The notes under the pieces are model-generated. The model was not told the origin of the DNA, ran no database searches, and was given only the letters and a program-made list of their open reading frames with translations. Below are positions 7,494-16,472 of a stretch of DNA of 64,000 nucleotides, piece after piece; within the stretch, counting starts at the first letter, position 1; each line of letters starts with the position of its first letter. The translations under genes were made by a program, and so were the position numbers. Source of the stretch: Rhodospira trueperi (GTDB lineage: Bacteria > Pseudomonadota > Alphaproteobacteria > Rhodospirillales > Rhodospirillaceae); assembly GCF_900101965.1 (NCBI RefSeq), contig NZ_FNAP01000004.1:62001-126000 (forward strand), written 5' to 3'.

Positions 7494-9353
7494 ATGGAAA
7501 TCCTGGGCACACAGGCGCCGGACCCGGCGGGGCTCGGCCCGGCGCGGGACGGCGGCAGCGAGCCGGCCGCGCCCGAGCGGGTCGACCCCTGGACCGACGC
7601 CGCGCTGGTGGCGGCGCTGATCGCGGTCGATCCGGCTGGTCTGGGCGGCGTGTGCATCAAGGCGTTGCCCGGCCCAGCGCGCGATGCGTGGCTGGGCATG
7701 CTGCGCGATCTGCTGCCGCAGGCCTCGCCGCTGCGCCGGGTGCCGCTGCATGTGACGGACGAGCGCTTGCTGGGCGGGCTCGATCTGGCCGCCACACTGC
7801 ACGCCGGCCGTCCGATCGCCGAGCGCGGTGTGCTGGTCGAGGCGGACGGTGGCGTGGTCGTGCTGGCCATGGCCGAGCGCCTGACGCCCGGCTTCGCCGC
7901 CAAGGTGGGCTTGGTCATCGACCAGGGCGCGGTGCGGGTGGAGCGCGACGGCATCGCCGCCCTGACGCCGACCCGGTTCGGTGTGGTCGCCCTGGACGAG
8001 TCCATCGGCCCCGACGAGGCGCCGCCGGATGCCCTGATGGACCGGCTGGCCTTCCTGATGGAACTGGAGGGGTTGCGCCAACGTGACGTGGGCGAGGCCC
8101 TGCACGACCGCGACGAGGTGGTCGCCGCCCGCGAGCGGCTGGCGGCGGTTACCATCGCCGACGAGGCGCTGGAGGCGCTGTGCGGCGCCGCCGTGGCCAT
8201 GGGCGTGCCGTCCCTTCGGGCGCCCATCTTCGCGGTGCGCGTGGCCCGGGCCGCCGCCGCGCTCGACCGTCGCGACACCGTGGAACAGGACGATCTGACC
8301 CTGGCCGCGCGGCTCGTGCTGGCGCCGCGCGCCACCCGCCTGCCGCCGCCACCGCCTCCGCCGCCCGAGGACGAGCAGGAGCAGGAGGAGGAGCCGCCGC
8401 CCCCCGACGACGGCGAGGACGAGCGCGACCAGCAGGACGACGAGGACAAGCCGCTGGAGGACCGCATCGTCGATGCCGCCCAGGCCGCCATTCCGGCGAA
8501 CCTGCTCGCGCGCCTGATGGCGGCGGCGGAACGCCGCCGGCGCACCGGCATCCTTGGCCGCTCCGGCGAACAGCGCAAGGCGCTGACCCGGGGCCGGCCC
8601 ATCGGCTCCAGGCGGGGCGATCCGCGCGGCGGGGCGCGTCTGGCGCTGATCGAGACGTTGCGCGCCGCCGCCCCCTGGCAGCCGCTGCGCCGCGCCGAGG
8701 TCGCCCTGTGGACCGATGCCGGGCGGTCGCCGCCGCGCGTGCTGGTGCGCAAGGACGACTTCCGCGTCACCCGCTTCAAGAAACGCTCCCAGGCCACCAT
8801 CATCTTCGTGGTGGATGCCTCCGGGTCGTCGGCCATCGCCCGCCTGGGCGAGGCCAAGGGCGCGGTCGAACTGCTGTTGGCCGACTGCTACGCCCGGCGC
8901 GACCAGGTGGCGCTGATCGCCTTCCGGGGCAAGGGCGCCGAAACCCTGCTGCCGCCGACTCGCTCGCTGGCGCGGGCCAAGAAGCGGCTGGCCGGATTTC
9001 CGGGCGGAGGTGGCACGCCGCTGGCCGCCGGCATCGAGGCCGCCCATATGATGGCCGAGGTGGCGCGCACGCGCGGAGAGACGCCGTCGGTGGTGATCCT
9101 GACGGATGGCCGCGCCAACGTCACCCTGGAGGGCATCGGCGGTCGCGCCCGCGCCGAGGAGGAGGCCAAGGCCGCCGCCCAGGCGCTCAAGGCGATTGGG
9201 GTGGCCACGCTGCTGGTGGACACCTCGTTGCGGCCCGCGCCCAAGGCTCAGGCTATGGCGGAGGCGATGGACGCGACCTATATGCCCTTGCCCCGCGCCG
9301 ACGCCCGGGCCCTGTCGTTTGCGGCGCGCGACGCGGCCCGAACGGCGGAATGA
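7494..9353 (+). CDS. bchD: Magnesium chelatase subunit D
   Basis: BchD is the scaffold subunit of magnesium chelatase and pairs with BchI rings. From the ATG at 7494 it has 619 residues. The N-terminal AAA-like domain lacks a usable Walker A, as expected for this subunit. A proline/acidic linker (about residues 283-320, runs of Pro then Glu/Asp) joins it to a von Willebrand A domain with the MIDAS motif DASGSS (441-446). This linker is characteristic of BchD/ChlD. The longer frame upstream of 7494 overlaps bchI and is not supported. Confidence 0.96.
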   Translation: MEILGTQAPDPAGLGPARDGGSEPAAPERVDPWTDAALVAALIAVDPAGLGGVCIKALPGPARDAWLGMLRDLLPQASPLRRVPLHVTDERLLGGLDLAATLHAGRPIAERGVLVEADGGVVVLAMAERLTPGFAAKVGLVIDQGAVRVERDGIAALTPTRFGVVALDESIGPDEAPPDALMDRLAFLMELEGLRQRDVGEALHDRDEVVAARERLAAVTIADEALEALCGAAVAMGVPSLRAPIFAVRVARAAAALDRRDTVEQDDLTLAARLVLAPRATRLPPPPPPPPEDEQEQEEEPPPPDDGEDERDQQDDEDKPLEDRIVDAAQAAIPANLLARLMAAAERRRRTGILGRSGEQRKALTRGRPIGSRRGDPRGGARLALIETLRAAAPWQPLRRAEVALWTDAGRSPPRVLVRKDDFRVTRFKKRSQATIIFVVDASGSSAIARLGEAKGAVELLLADCYARRDQVALIAFRGKGAETLLPPTRSLARAKKRLAGFPGGGGTPLAAGIEAAHMMAEVARTRGETPSVVILTDGRANVTLEGIGGRARAEEEAKAAAQALKAIGVATLLVDTSLRPAPKAQAMAEAMDATYMPLPRADARALSFAARDAARTAE

Positions 9354-9398
9354 CCGGGGGCGGTTGAGGAAGACGGACTGGGGCAGGGAGGCGGATCG

Positions 9399-10325
9399 AT
9401 GGTCTATTGGGCGCGCCGGCCGGACTGGGAAACGGTCGGTCAGGACTGGCCCAATCGGGAACACAGCCGGTTCGTGATCGCCCACGGCTTTCGCTGGCAC
9501 GTCCAGTTGGCCGGGCGAGGGCCGGTGCTGCTGATGCTGCACGGCACCGGCGCCTCGACCCATTCCTTCCGCGATCTGCTGGCCCCGCTGGCCGGACATT
9601 TCACCGTGGTCATGCCCGACCTGCCCGGACACGGTTTCACCGCCAACCCGCCGGCCAGTTCGTTTACCCTGCCCGGCATGGGACGGTCGCTGACCGCGTT
9701 GCTGAAAGAGCTGCATCTGTCGCCGGACTTGGTGCTGGGGCATTCGGCCGGCGCCGCCATCCTGATCCGCATGACGCTGGACAGGCACATTGCCCCCAAG
9801 GCCATCGTCAGCGTCAACGGCGCCCTGATGCCGTTCAAGGGCGCCCAGGGCCATTGGTATTCCGGCGCGGCCAAGCTGTTCCTGGCCAATCCGCTGATGC
9901 CGCGCATCCTGGCGTGGCGAGCCGCCGATCGGCGACAGGTCGCCGATCTGATCCAGGGCACAGGGTCGACCCTCGACGAACTCGGCCTCGACCTGTACCG
10001 CCGCCTGTTCCGCGAACCCGGGCACGTCGGCGGGGCTCTGTCCATGATGGCCAACTGGGACGTGCGCGCCATGCGCGATCTGGTCGCCCACCTGGACACG
10101 CACCTTGAACTGGTGGTCGGCGAGCGCGACGGCACCGTCAGTCCGGCCGATGCCGACATGATTGTCGCCCGCGCGCCCGGGGCGCGCCTGCGCGTGCTGC
10201 CCGGTCTCGGGCACCTAGCGCACGAGGAGCGTCCGGACATGGTGTCCGACTTGCTTCTGGAGATCGCGCGCGAGCGCGGCGTTCTTCCGCAAGAGACCCC
10301 ACCGGCAATGCGGGCAGACGGTTGA
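9399..10325 (+). CDS. bchO: BchO-type alpha/beta hydrolase
   Basis: This 308-residue alpha/beta hydrolase is encoded directly after bchD, the usual bchI-bchD-bchO order in purple bacteria. It has the oxyanion-hole motif LMLHGTG and the nucleophile elbow GHSAG with Ser116. BchO is associated with magnesium chelatase gene clusters, but its exact role is not firmly established. GGGAGG upstream of the ATG supports the start. crtI begins 53 bp downstream. Confidence 0.93.
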   Translation: MVYWARRPDWETVGQDWPNREHSRFVIAHGFRWHVQLAGRGPVLLMLHGTGASTHSFRDLLAPLAGHFTVVMPDLPGHGFTANPPASSFTLPGMGRSLTALLKELHLSPDLVLGHSAGAAILIRMTLDRHIAPKAIVSVNGALMPFKGAQGHWYSGAAKLFLANPLMPRILAWRAADRRQVADLIQGTGSTLDELGLDLYRRLFREPGHVGGALSMMANWDVRAMRDLVAHLDTHLELVVGERDGTVSPADADMIVARAPGARLRVLPGLGHLAHEERPDMVSDLLLEIARERGVLPQETPPAMRADG

Positions 10326-10335
10326 TCCACCCCGG

Positions 10336-10354
10336 TTGACACTGGTATAGTCAA
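10336..10354 (+). promoter_or_regulatory. TTGAC-N9-GTCAA inverted repeat upstream of crtI
   Basis: A perfect 5-bp inverted repeat with 9-bp spacing (TTGAC 10336-10340, GTCAA 10350-10354) sits 24 bp before the crtI ATG in the short bchO-crtI gap. It does not fit the CrtJ/PpsR consensus TGT-N12-ACA. It may be an operator or part of a promoter (TTGACA at 10336). Tentative. Confidence 0.3.
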
Positions 10355-10378
10355 GCTCGACTGACAGTTCCGGGGCGC

Positions 10379-11935
10379 ATGAAAACGATGAAACCTCCTC
10401 CCACCCCGCACTGCCGCGCCGAAGGTCCGGGCGGCGGGTCTTCAGGCGGGCGTGATCCACATGCCGTTGTCATCGGGGCCGGGTTCGGTGGCCTCGCGGC
10501 GGCCATCCGGCTGGGCGCGCGCGGGTACCGCGTCACCCTGGTCGAACGCATGGACGGCCCCGGCGGCCGCGCCACCGTGTTCCGCCAAGACGGCTTCGTG
10601 TTCGACGCCGGTCCGACCATCGTCACCGCGCCCCACTTGTTCGAGGAACTGTGGACGATGTGCGGCAAGCGGCTGGCCGACGATGTCGAGCTTCGGTCGC
10701 TGTCCCCGTTCTACAAGATCCGCTTCAACGACGGCGAGTGGCTGACTTGCAGCGCCGACGCCGAGGCCATGCGCGCCGAGATCGGCCGCCTGTCGCCGGG
10801 CGACGTCGCCGGTTACGACCGCTTCCTCAAGGAAAGCAAGGAAATCTACCGGGTCGGATTCGAGGAGTTGGGCCACCTGCCTTTCAACTCGTTGATGGAC
10901 ATGGCCCGGATCGCCCCCGGCCTGATCCGGTTGCGCGCCGACCGCTCGGTGCATGCCCATGTGTCGAAGCACTTCAAGGACGAGCGCCTGCGCATCGGCA
11001 TGGGCTTCCACCCGCTGTTCCTGGGTGGCAACCCGTTTACCGTGACCTCGATCTACAGCCTCGTCGCCTATCTGGAGCGCGCCCACGGGGTGCATTTCGC
11101 CATGGGCGGCACCGGCCGGCTGGCCTCCGGCATGGCCAAGCTGATCGAGGGTCAGCGCAACACCATCCGCTACAAGGCCGAGGTGGAGCAGATTCTGGTC
11201 AAGGACGGCGCGGCGTGCGGCGTGCGCCTGAGTTCGGGCGAGGTGATCGACGCCGATATCGTGGTCTCCAACGCCGACTCGGCGTGGACCTACCGCATGA
11301 TGCTGCCGCCAGAGGCCCGCAAGCGCTGGACCGACCGCCGGCTGGACAAGGCCCGGTACTCGATGAGCCTGTTCGTCTGGTACTTCGGCACCAATCGGCG
11401 CTACGAGGACGTGCCGCATCATACGATTCTGCTCGGCCCGCGGTACAAGGAGCTGCTGGACGACATCTTCAAGCGGCATCATCTGGCCGACGACTTCAGC
11501 CTGTATGTTCACCGCCCGACGGCGACGGACCCGACCATGGCGCCGGAGGGCTGCGACGCCTTCTACGCCCTCTCGCCGGTGCCGCACCTGGACAGCGGTG
11601 ACGATTGGGAAACCATCGCCGAAGGCTATCGCCAGCGGGTCCAGGCGTTCCTTCAGAAGACGATCCTGCCCGACCTGGACAAGACCGTGGTCAGTTCCCG
11701 CATGGTCACGCCGCTGCATTTCCGTCATCACCTGTTGTCCATCAAGGGGGCGGCGTTCGGCCTCGAACCGGTGCTGACGCAAAGCGCCTGGTTCCGGCCT
11801 CACAACAAGAGCGAGGATGTTGAAAGGCTCTATCTGGTCGGCGCCGGGACGCACCCCGGGGCCGGCTTGCCCGGTGTCCTGTCCTCGGCCCGGGTTCTGG
11901 ATACGGTGGTGCCCGATGCCTCAGCCCTGGTCTGA
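10379..11935 (+). CDS. crtI: Phytoene desaturase
   Basis: CrtI carries out successive desaturations of phytoene in carotenoid synthesis at the membrane. It has 518 residues, usual for the family. The dinucleotide-binding fold begins at VVIGAGFGGLAAAIRL (GAGFGG at 33-38). The C-terminus carries the family signature ending in VGAGTHPGAGLPGVLSSA. The extra 25 or so N-terminal residues are Pro/Gly-rich. crtB overlaps the last 20 bp, so the pair is co-translated. CrtD (a related desaturase) is possible, but adjacency to crtB favours CrtI. Confidence 0.95.
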   Translation: MKTMKPPPTPHCRAEGPGGGSSGGRDPHAVVIGAGFGGLAAAIRLGARGYRVTLVERMDGPGGRATVFRQDGFVFDAGPTIVTAPHLFEELWTMCGKRLADDVELRSLSPFYKIRFNDGEWLTCSADAEAMRAEIGRLSPGDVAGYDRFLKESKEIYRVGFEELGHLPFNSLMDMARIAPGLIRLRADRSVHAHVSKHFKDERLRIGMGFHPLFLGGNPFTVTSIYSLVAYLERAHGVHFAMGGTGRLASGMAKLIEGQRNTIRYKAEVEQILVKDGAACGVRLSSGEVIDADIVVSNADSAWTYRMMLPPEARKRWTDRRLDKARYSMSLFVWYFGTNRRYEDVPHHTILLGPRYKELLDDIFKRHHLADDFSLYVHRPTATDPTMAPEGCDAFYALSPVPHLDSGDDWETIAEGYRQRVQAFLQKTILPDLDKTVVSSRMVTPLHFRHHLLSIKGAAFGLEPVLTQSAWFRPHNKSEDVERLYLVGAGTHPGAGLPGVLSSARVLDTVVPDASALV

Positions 11936-12974
11936 GACCCGCCCGTTCGCCTCCGACGAGGACCGGACACGGTGCCGCGCCATGATCCGCACCGGATCGC
12001 GCAGCTTCTATGCCGCGTCGTTGTTGCTGCCGCCATCGTATCGCGACCCGGCCTATGCGCTTTACGCGTTCTGCCGCCTGTCGGACGATGCGGTGGATGA
12101 CTGCGGGGACTCCTGCATGGAGGCCGTGGAGCATTTGCGCCATCGCCTCGACCGCGTCTATGCCGGCAATCCGGTCGACAGCCCGGTGGACCGCGCCTTC
12201 GCCGACATGGTGCGGGACCACGAGATGCCGCGCGAACTGCCGGAGGCCCTGCTGGAGGGCTTCGAGTGGGACGCTAGCGCGCGGCGCTACGAGACCATTT
12301 CCGACGTGCGCGCCTACAGCGCCCGCGTGGCCTCCGCCGTCGGTGCCATGATGTGCGTGCTGATGGGCGCCCGCCGGCCGCATGTGCTGGCCCGCGCCTG
12401 CGACCTGGGGGTCGCCATGCAGTTGTCCAACATCGCCCGCGATGTCGGCGAGGACGCGCGCAACGGCCGGCTGTACCTGCCCCGGCAGTGGATGCGCGAG
12501 GCCGGCCTGAACCCGGATGCCTGGCTTGAGACCCCGACGTATTCCCCGGCCCTGGCCTGCGTTGTCGCCCGCGTGCTCGGCGAGGCCCAGCGCCTCTACG
12601 ACCGCGCCGCCACCGGTGTGGCCGGCCTGCCCACTGGCTGCCGTCCCGCCATTCATGGCGCGCGCCTGATCTACGCCGCCATCGGCAAGGATGTCGCCAC
12701 GTCGCAGTTCGATTCGCTGTCCCGCCGCGCTTATGTGCCGGGTCGCCGCAAGCTCCAATTGCTCGGACAGGCCACATGGGATGCCGTGCGGTATCAGAAG
12801 GTCGATCCGGCCCCGGCCCTGCCCGAAACCAGCTTCCTGGTCGAGGCGGCCGCCATTGAGCCAAATATCTGGGTCGGCGCCCGGCTGCCGTCCATCATGA
12901 AACCCTCGTTCGGCGAGCGGTTGGTGTGGGCCGTGGACCTTTGCATGCAAGCGGAAAACCGCCGCCGGGCGTGA
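11916..12974 (+). CDS. crtB: Phytoene synthase
   Basis: CrtB joins two geranylgeranyl diphosphates to phytoene, the first committed carotenoid step. From the ATG at 11916, which overlaps crtI by 20 bp, it has 352 residues. Both aspartate-rich Mg2+-diphosphate motifs are visible: DDAVD at 57-61 and DVGED at 176-180 (in QLSNIARDVGED). The upstream extension of the frame lies inside crtI and is a shadow. A strong intrinsic terminator follows, so crtB is the last gene of the photosynthesis block here. Confidence 0.95.
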   Translation: MPQPWSETRPFASDEDRTRCRAMIRTGSRSFYAASLLLPPSYRDPAYALYAFCRLSDDAVDDCGDSCMEAVEHLRHRLDRVYAGNPVDSPVDRAFADMVRDHEMPRELPEALLEGFEWDASARRYETISDVRAYSARVASAVGAMMCVLMGARRPHVLARACDLGVAMQLSNIARDVGEDARNGRLYLPRQWMREAGLNPDAWLETPTYSPALACVVARVLGEAQRLYDRAATGVAGLPTGCRPAIHGARLIYAAIGKDVATSQFDSLSRRAYVPGRRKLQLLGQATWDAVRYQKVDPAPALPETSFLVEAAAIEPNIWVGARLPSIMKPSFGERLVWAVDLCMQAENRRRA

Positions 12975-13011
12975 ACCTCGGTCGCGGAGCCAGACCCCGC
13001 CCTCAGGACTC

Positions 13012-13045
13012 CCATCCGTCCTCATCTGGACGGATGGGTTTTTTC
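13012..13045 (+). terminator. Intrinsic terminator after crtB
   Basis: CCCATCCGTCC (13012-13022) and GGACGGATGGG (13029-13039) form a perfect 11-bp stem with a 6-nt loop, followed by six T (13040-13045). It ends the bchIDO-crtIB block. Confidence 0.92.
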
Positions 13046-13183
13046 TGATCCCACGGCGTTCTCCAACCCAAGCCCACAACCCAAATTTTCATCGCACCTC
13101 TTGAGTGCTCCTGAATTGCCGTTCATACTGTCGCAGCGCGCATATATGGACATTGCACGCGGAAAGTGTAGTCAGTGGGTGGC

Positions 13184-13588
13184 ATGTCGGGGATGAATCG
13201 GAAACGGGGCGTACGGGGGCAGCGCAACGCGGCCATGGAACGGGATATTGGGGAGAAAATCCGCCGATTCCGAGAGGCCGCCGGTCTCTCCCGCGAGGAG
13301 ATGGCCGCGCGCATGGGGCTTAATCCCCTGCAGATGCGCAAGCTGGAGGACGGGACCAACATCATCCCCGTCGTCTATCTGTCCCGCGCCGCCGGGATCC
13401 TTGGGGTATCGGTGGAGGCGTTCTACGGCGAGTACGATCCGGAGCGCGACGGCTCGGCGCCGGGCCAAACCGTGCCGACCCCGCTGGAGCATCCGGAAAG
13501 CCGAGCCTTGATCGAGGCCTACTATGAGGCGCCGGAACCGGTCCGGAAGAGCTTCTCGGCGCTGCTGCAATCCTTCGCCAGGCGCTAG
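13184..13588 (+). CDS. XRE-family helix-turn-helix regulator
   Basis: The protein has 134 residues from the ATG at 13184; ATGs at 13193 and 13235 and a GTG at 13175 are alternatives. The HTH runs from IGEKIRRFREAAGLSREEMA to the recognition helix and matches Cro/C1-type domains (about residues 20-75). The remaining C-terminal part is short and I do not recognise it. The stop codon TAG lies inside the first hairpin of a dispersed repeat, so the repeat has set the end of this gene. Targets are unknown; proximity to the crt genes alone is weak evidence of a role. Confidence 0.8.
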   Translation: MSGMNRKRGVRGQRNAAMERDIGEKIRRFREAAGLSREEMAARMGLNPLQMRKLEDGTNIIPVVYLSRAAGILGVSVEAFYGEYDPERDGSAPGQTVPTPLEHPESRALIEAYYEAPEPVRKSFSALLQSFARR

Positions 13589-13689
13589 GGCGCGTTGCGT
13601 TTCATTGGAGTCACCCAACGCGCCCTCGCCATTTGATCGTGACGCAAATCGTCGTCGCGATCCGATCCGGATTGCTCGGGATCTGTTCA
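13587..13689. repeat. Two-hairpin dispersed repeat, copy A (diverged)
   Basis: The first hairpin is perfect: AGGGCGCGTTG (13587-13597) pairs with CAACGCGCCCT (13616-13626). The second half (13651-13689) is a diverged form of the unit seen elsewhere in the window, with GATCCGATCCGGATTGC in place of GATCCGTTCCGGATCGC. The element overlaps the TAG stop of the XRE gene and ends just before the msrA stop. Confidence 0.8.
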
Positions 13690-13694
13690 GTGCG

Positions 13695-14183
13695 TCACCC
13701 GCGCAGGCTGGCGCCACACGCCTTGTAGCCGCGCTTCTCCAGGTACTGCTGGTGATAGTCCTCGGCCGGCCAGAAGACGCCGGCCGGCTCGATCCGGGTG
13801 GCCACCGGGCGTCGCAGACGGCCCGACGCCTCCAGCCGCGCTCGGCTCGCCTCGGCGGCGGCGGCCTGCGCCGAATCGTCAGGAATGATGACGCTGCGGT
13901 ACTGCCGGCCGATGTCCGGGCCCTGTCGGTTCACCTGGGTCGGGTCGTGGCACTGCCAGAACACGTCCAGCAGCCGCTCATAGCTCACCACGGCCGGATC
14001 GTACTCGACCCGCACCACCTCGGCATGGCCCGTGGTGTCGGTGCAGACCATTTCGTACGTGGGATTGTCGACCGTGCCGCCGGCATAGCCGACCGCCGTG
14101 GCCACCACGCCGTCCACGTTGCGGAACGCCAGTTCGACGCCCCAGAAACAGCCGGCGCCGAAGGTGGCGAAACGGGTGGTCAT
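13695..14183 (-). CDS. msrA: Peptide-methionine (S)-S-oxide reductase
   Basis: MsrA reduces methionine-S-sulfoxide in proteins and free methionine, repairing oxidative damage. It has 162 residues with the catalytic GCFWG motif at 11-15 (Cys12) and the conserved EVVRVEYDP and YHQQYL segments. The start at 14183 is supported by GGAGGG eight bases upstream; the frame is open further but that part is a shadow of the MFS gene. It lies 92 bp downstream of the MFS gene on the same strand. Confidence 0.95.
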   Translation of the reverse strand: MTTRFATFGAGCFWGVELAFRNVDGVVATAVGYAGGTVDNPTYEMVCTDTTGHAEVVRVEYDPAVVSYERLLDVFWQCHDPTQVNRQGPDIGRQYRSVIIPDDSAQAAAAEASRARLEASGRLRRPVATRIEPAGVFWPAEDYHQQYLEKRGYKACGASLRG

Positions 14184-14275
14184 GGCAAGGGCCCTCCTGA
14201 TGCGAGAATGGACAATGTCCCGTCTCTCGCATGTGGGCGGAGGGCCCCGCCGCGACAAGCGGCCCGCCTTTCGCT

Positions 14276-15478
14276 CTATTCGGCCGGCGCCGGCTCGGCA
14301 GCGGGCGCCGGGCGTTCGCGCGGCAGGCGGCTGCCGACGAAGATCACCAGCGTGGCCAGCACCGCCAGCAGCAGATACAGCACCGCGAAATCCCCTGTGG
14401 TCGCGCGGATCCAAGCCACCAAAGGCACCGCCAGCCCGCTGATCCCAAAGGCCAGCACGAACTTCATGCCGTAGGCGGTGGAGCGCCATGACGGCGGCGT
14501 GTACTTGGCCAGCAGGCTGTTCTCCGCCGGCAGGGCGCCGATGTTGAACGACACCATCATCAACATGACCATCAGCAGGGGCAGGCCTGTGGCCGTCGCC
14601 GCCAGGGCCAGAAACGGCGCCTGGAGTATGTACATCGACACGTACACGACCTTCAGCGGATAGCGGTCGGCCAGATGCCCGGTGATGATCTGGAACAGCC
14701 CGGCGATGCCGTAGACCACCATGACCGCCACCCCGACGCCGCTGGCGCCCTCGCCGAACAAGCCGCCCAAGCGTTCGTCGAACACCTTCGGCATGCTGGC
14801 CTGGGTGGCCTGATAGATGATGCCGCCGACCAGCATGGTCATGGCGATGATGACGTACACCCGGGCGGTGTCGCGCTTGTCCGGCGGCGGGTCGCTGCGG
14901 GCGTCGGTCTTGGTCTCGATGATAACCCCGCGCCAGACCAACCACAGGAAGACGAAGCCGATGACCAGGGTCAGCGCGCCGGGGATCAGGAACGCCGAGC
15001 GCCAGCCCAAGGCGTCGATCAGCACGCCGGCCATCAGACCGCCGATGGCTGGGCCGAAGCCGCCGAAGGCGCCGTTCACGCCCAGCGCCTTGCCCCGATT
15101 GACGGCGTTGCGCACCAGCCACGCGATGCCGACGGGGTGATAGATCGATCCGAACAGACCCAGGAACCCGAGTGCGACCGCCATTTCCAGCGGGCCGCCG
15201 GCCAGTCCGGCCCACATGGCGCTGGCCCCGATGCCCAGGAAATAGGCCGCCATCATGCCGGTCGAGCTCCAGCGGTCGCCCAGCCAGCCGGCGAACGGCG
15301 CGGCGATCCCGAACAGCAGCTTGCCGGCCAGGATCAGCGACAGGGCCACCTCATAGGAGATGTCGAACACGGTCGGCAGCACGAGCGCGACGACATAGAA
15401 AATCGGCTCGAAGACATGGCTGATCGAATGGCCGACGCAGGAAAAACCCAGCGCCGTGCGAGCCTGCACGGGGGTCAT
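14276..15478 (-). CDS. MFS transporter (fosmidomycin-resistance-like)
   Basis: The protein has 400 residues with about 12 hydrophobic segments, so it is an inner-membrane transporter of the major facilitator superfamily. The loop [13 protein letters not shown] after the second membrane segment is the MFS motif A position. The pattern, including [20 protein letters not shown], resembles Fsr-type exporters. I chose the ATG at 15478 because AAGGA lies eight bases upstream; ATG 15487 and a longer frame to 15532 are alternatives. The substrate is unknown. Confidence 0.85.
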   Translation of the reverse strand: MTPVQARTALGFSCVGHSISHVFEPIFYVVALVLPTVFDISYEVALSLILAGKLLFGIAAPFAGWLGDRWSSTGMMAAYFLGIGASAMWAGLAGGPLEMAVALGFLGLFGSIYHPVGIAWLVRNAVNRGKALGVNGAFGGFGPAIGGLMAGVLIDALGWRSAFLIPGALTLVIGFVFLWLVWRGVIIETKTDARSDPPPDKRDTARVYVIIAMTMLVGGIIYQATQASMPKVFDERLGGLFGEGASGVGVAVMVVYGIAGLFQIITGHLADRYPLKVVYVSMYILQAPFLALAATATGLPLLMVMLMMVSFNIGALPAENSLLAKYTPPSWRSTAYGMKFVLAFGISGLAVPLVAWIRATTGDFAVLYLLLAVLATLVIFVGSRLPRERPAPAAEPAPAE

Positions 15479-15583
15479 CAATGGCATCCTTGATTTTGAT
15501 CGCGATTGATCCTCACTGTCGCACCGTGGCACCCAGCGCGCAAGGTCAGCCTCCGCCGCCGCCCTCGCGCTCTGCGTCCCGCA

Positions 15584-16225
15584 TCAGGTGACGCGATGAA
15601 TAATCCCCCAGTTCTGGATTCGGCCTCGGGCGCCGGGCGCGAACGGCCGGGTCTGTCCCATGTGGGAGCCCCAGAAATCGACCGACAGGCCGCCTTGGCC
15701 GGCGTTGTAGACGAACGGCCGCGCGGCATCGATTGCCTGGACGTGGACATTGGCGTCCCAAGGGTCGCACACGGTGGCATAGTTGGAGCCCATGAACGAC
15801 CGGATGGTATCGACGACGGCCCAATGGGCGCCGCCCGCGTCCCAATCCACGCCGATGATGACGGGATTGACGGTGACGGTCGGCCCTGGGGCCGGCGTCA
15901 CGCCCACCCAATTGACGATGCTGCGCGAGGCCTGCGCGGCGGACAGGCGACTCCAGGCCCACCGGCCGCAACTCAGACTGTTGAGAACGGTCACGAGGTG
16001 GTCCGGATGCGTTCCTTGGGTCGATGGCTGATATCGTCCCCCGGACGCCCGCGAATAGGCATTGTAAATGGCTGTATTGGCATGTACCGCTTGTGATCCC
16101 GGCGCCAGCTTGTTGATCTTGAAGACGCACATCAGGACGCTTGCGATGCCACAGGACATATTGTTTTCCTGCCCGAACACCAGATGCACATCACCAAAGC
16201 GGGTAAAGCGACTGAACCAAGCCAT
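15584..16225 (-). CDS. Papain-like cysteine peptidase (C70/C39-like)
   Basis: The protein has 213 residues from the ATG at 16225, with GGGGAG nine bases upstream. The segment QENNMSCGIASVLM gives a candidate catalytic cysteine at the start of a helix. A later GAHWAVVD gives a histidine, and DPWDANVHVQ supplies an acidic residue; order and spacing fit papain-like peptidases such as the AvrRpt2 (C70) or C39 groups. No signal peptide is evident, so it may act in the cytoplasm or be exported by a leaderless route. The DNA just upstream is noticeably more AT-rich than its surroundings, suggesting recent acquisition. The family call is inference from motifs. Confidence 0.55.
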   Translation of the reverse strand: MAWFSRFTRFGDVHLVFGQENNMSCGIASVLMCVFKINKLAPGSQAVHANTAIYNAYSRASGGRYQPSTQGTHPDHLVTVLNSLSCGRWAWSRLSAAQASRSIVNWVGVTPAPGPTVTVNPVIIGVDWDAGGAHWAVVDTIRSFMGSNYATVCDPWDANVHVQAIDAARPFVYNAGQGGLSVDFWGSHMGQTRPFAPGARGRIQNWGIIHRVT

Positions 16226-16472
16226 GAAGAGCACTCCCCAGAAGTAGAGAACAAAAGAGTTTTTCCCGGAACGGCAAACTGCGAGGCTCAAGGCCGTAAA
16301 ACTTTTCGGAGATTTTTCGCCAAAACCCACAATTGTTGCCCCGGGGCGCCGGACACACTTCATTGTGGAACGGAATTGCCAACCGGAGCGCTCAGGTTTT
16401 TGGGGATCATGCGCTCGTTTCTTGGCCGCGACAAATGAAAACTGGCCGTCGCCCTCAGACCGACCGGCCCCG

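Noticed and set aside
6071-10214. Very long minus-strand frames (over 900 residues) across bchI, bchD and bchO
   Set aside because: Low-complexity Arg/Ala/Ser-rich shadow frames opposite genes with clear Walker, MIDAS and hydrolase motifs.
10336-10349. TTGACA and TATAGT before crtI as a sigma-70 promoter
   Set aside because: Only 6 bp separate the two hexamers, far from the 17-bp spacing required.
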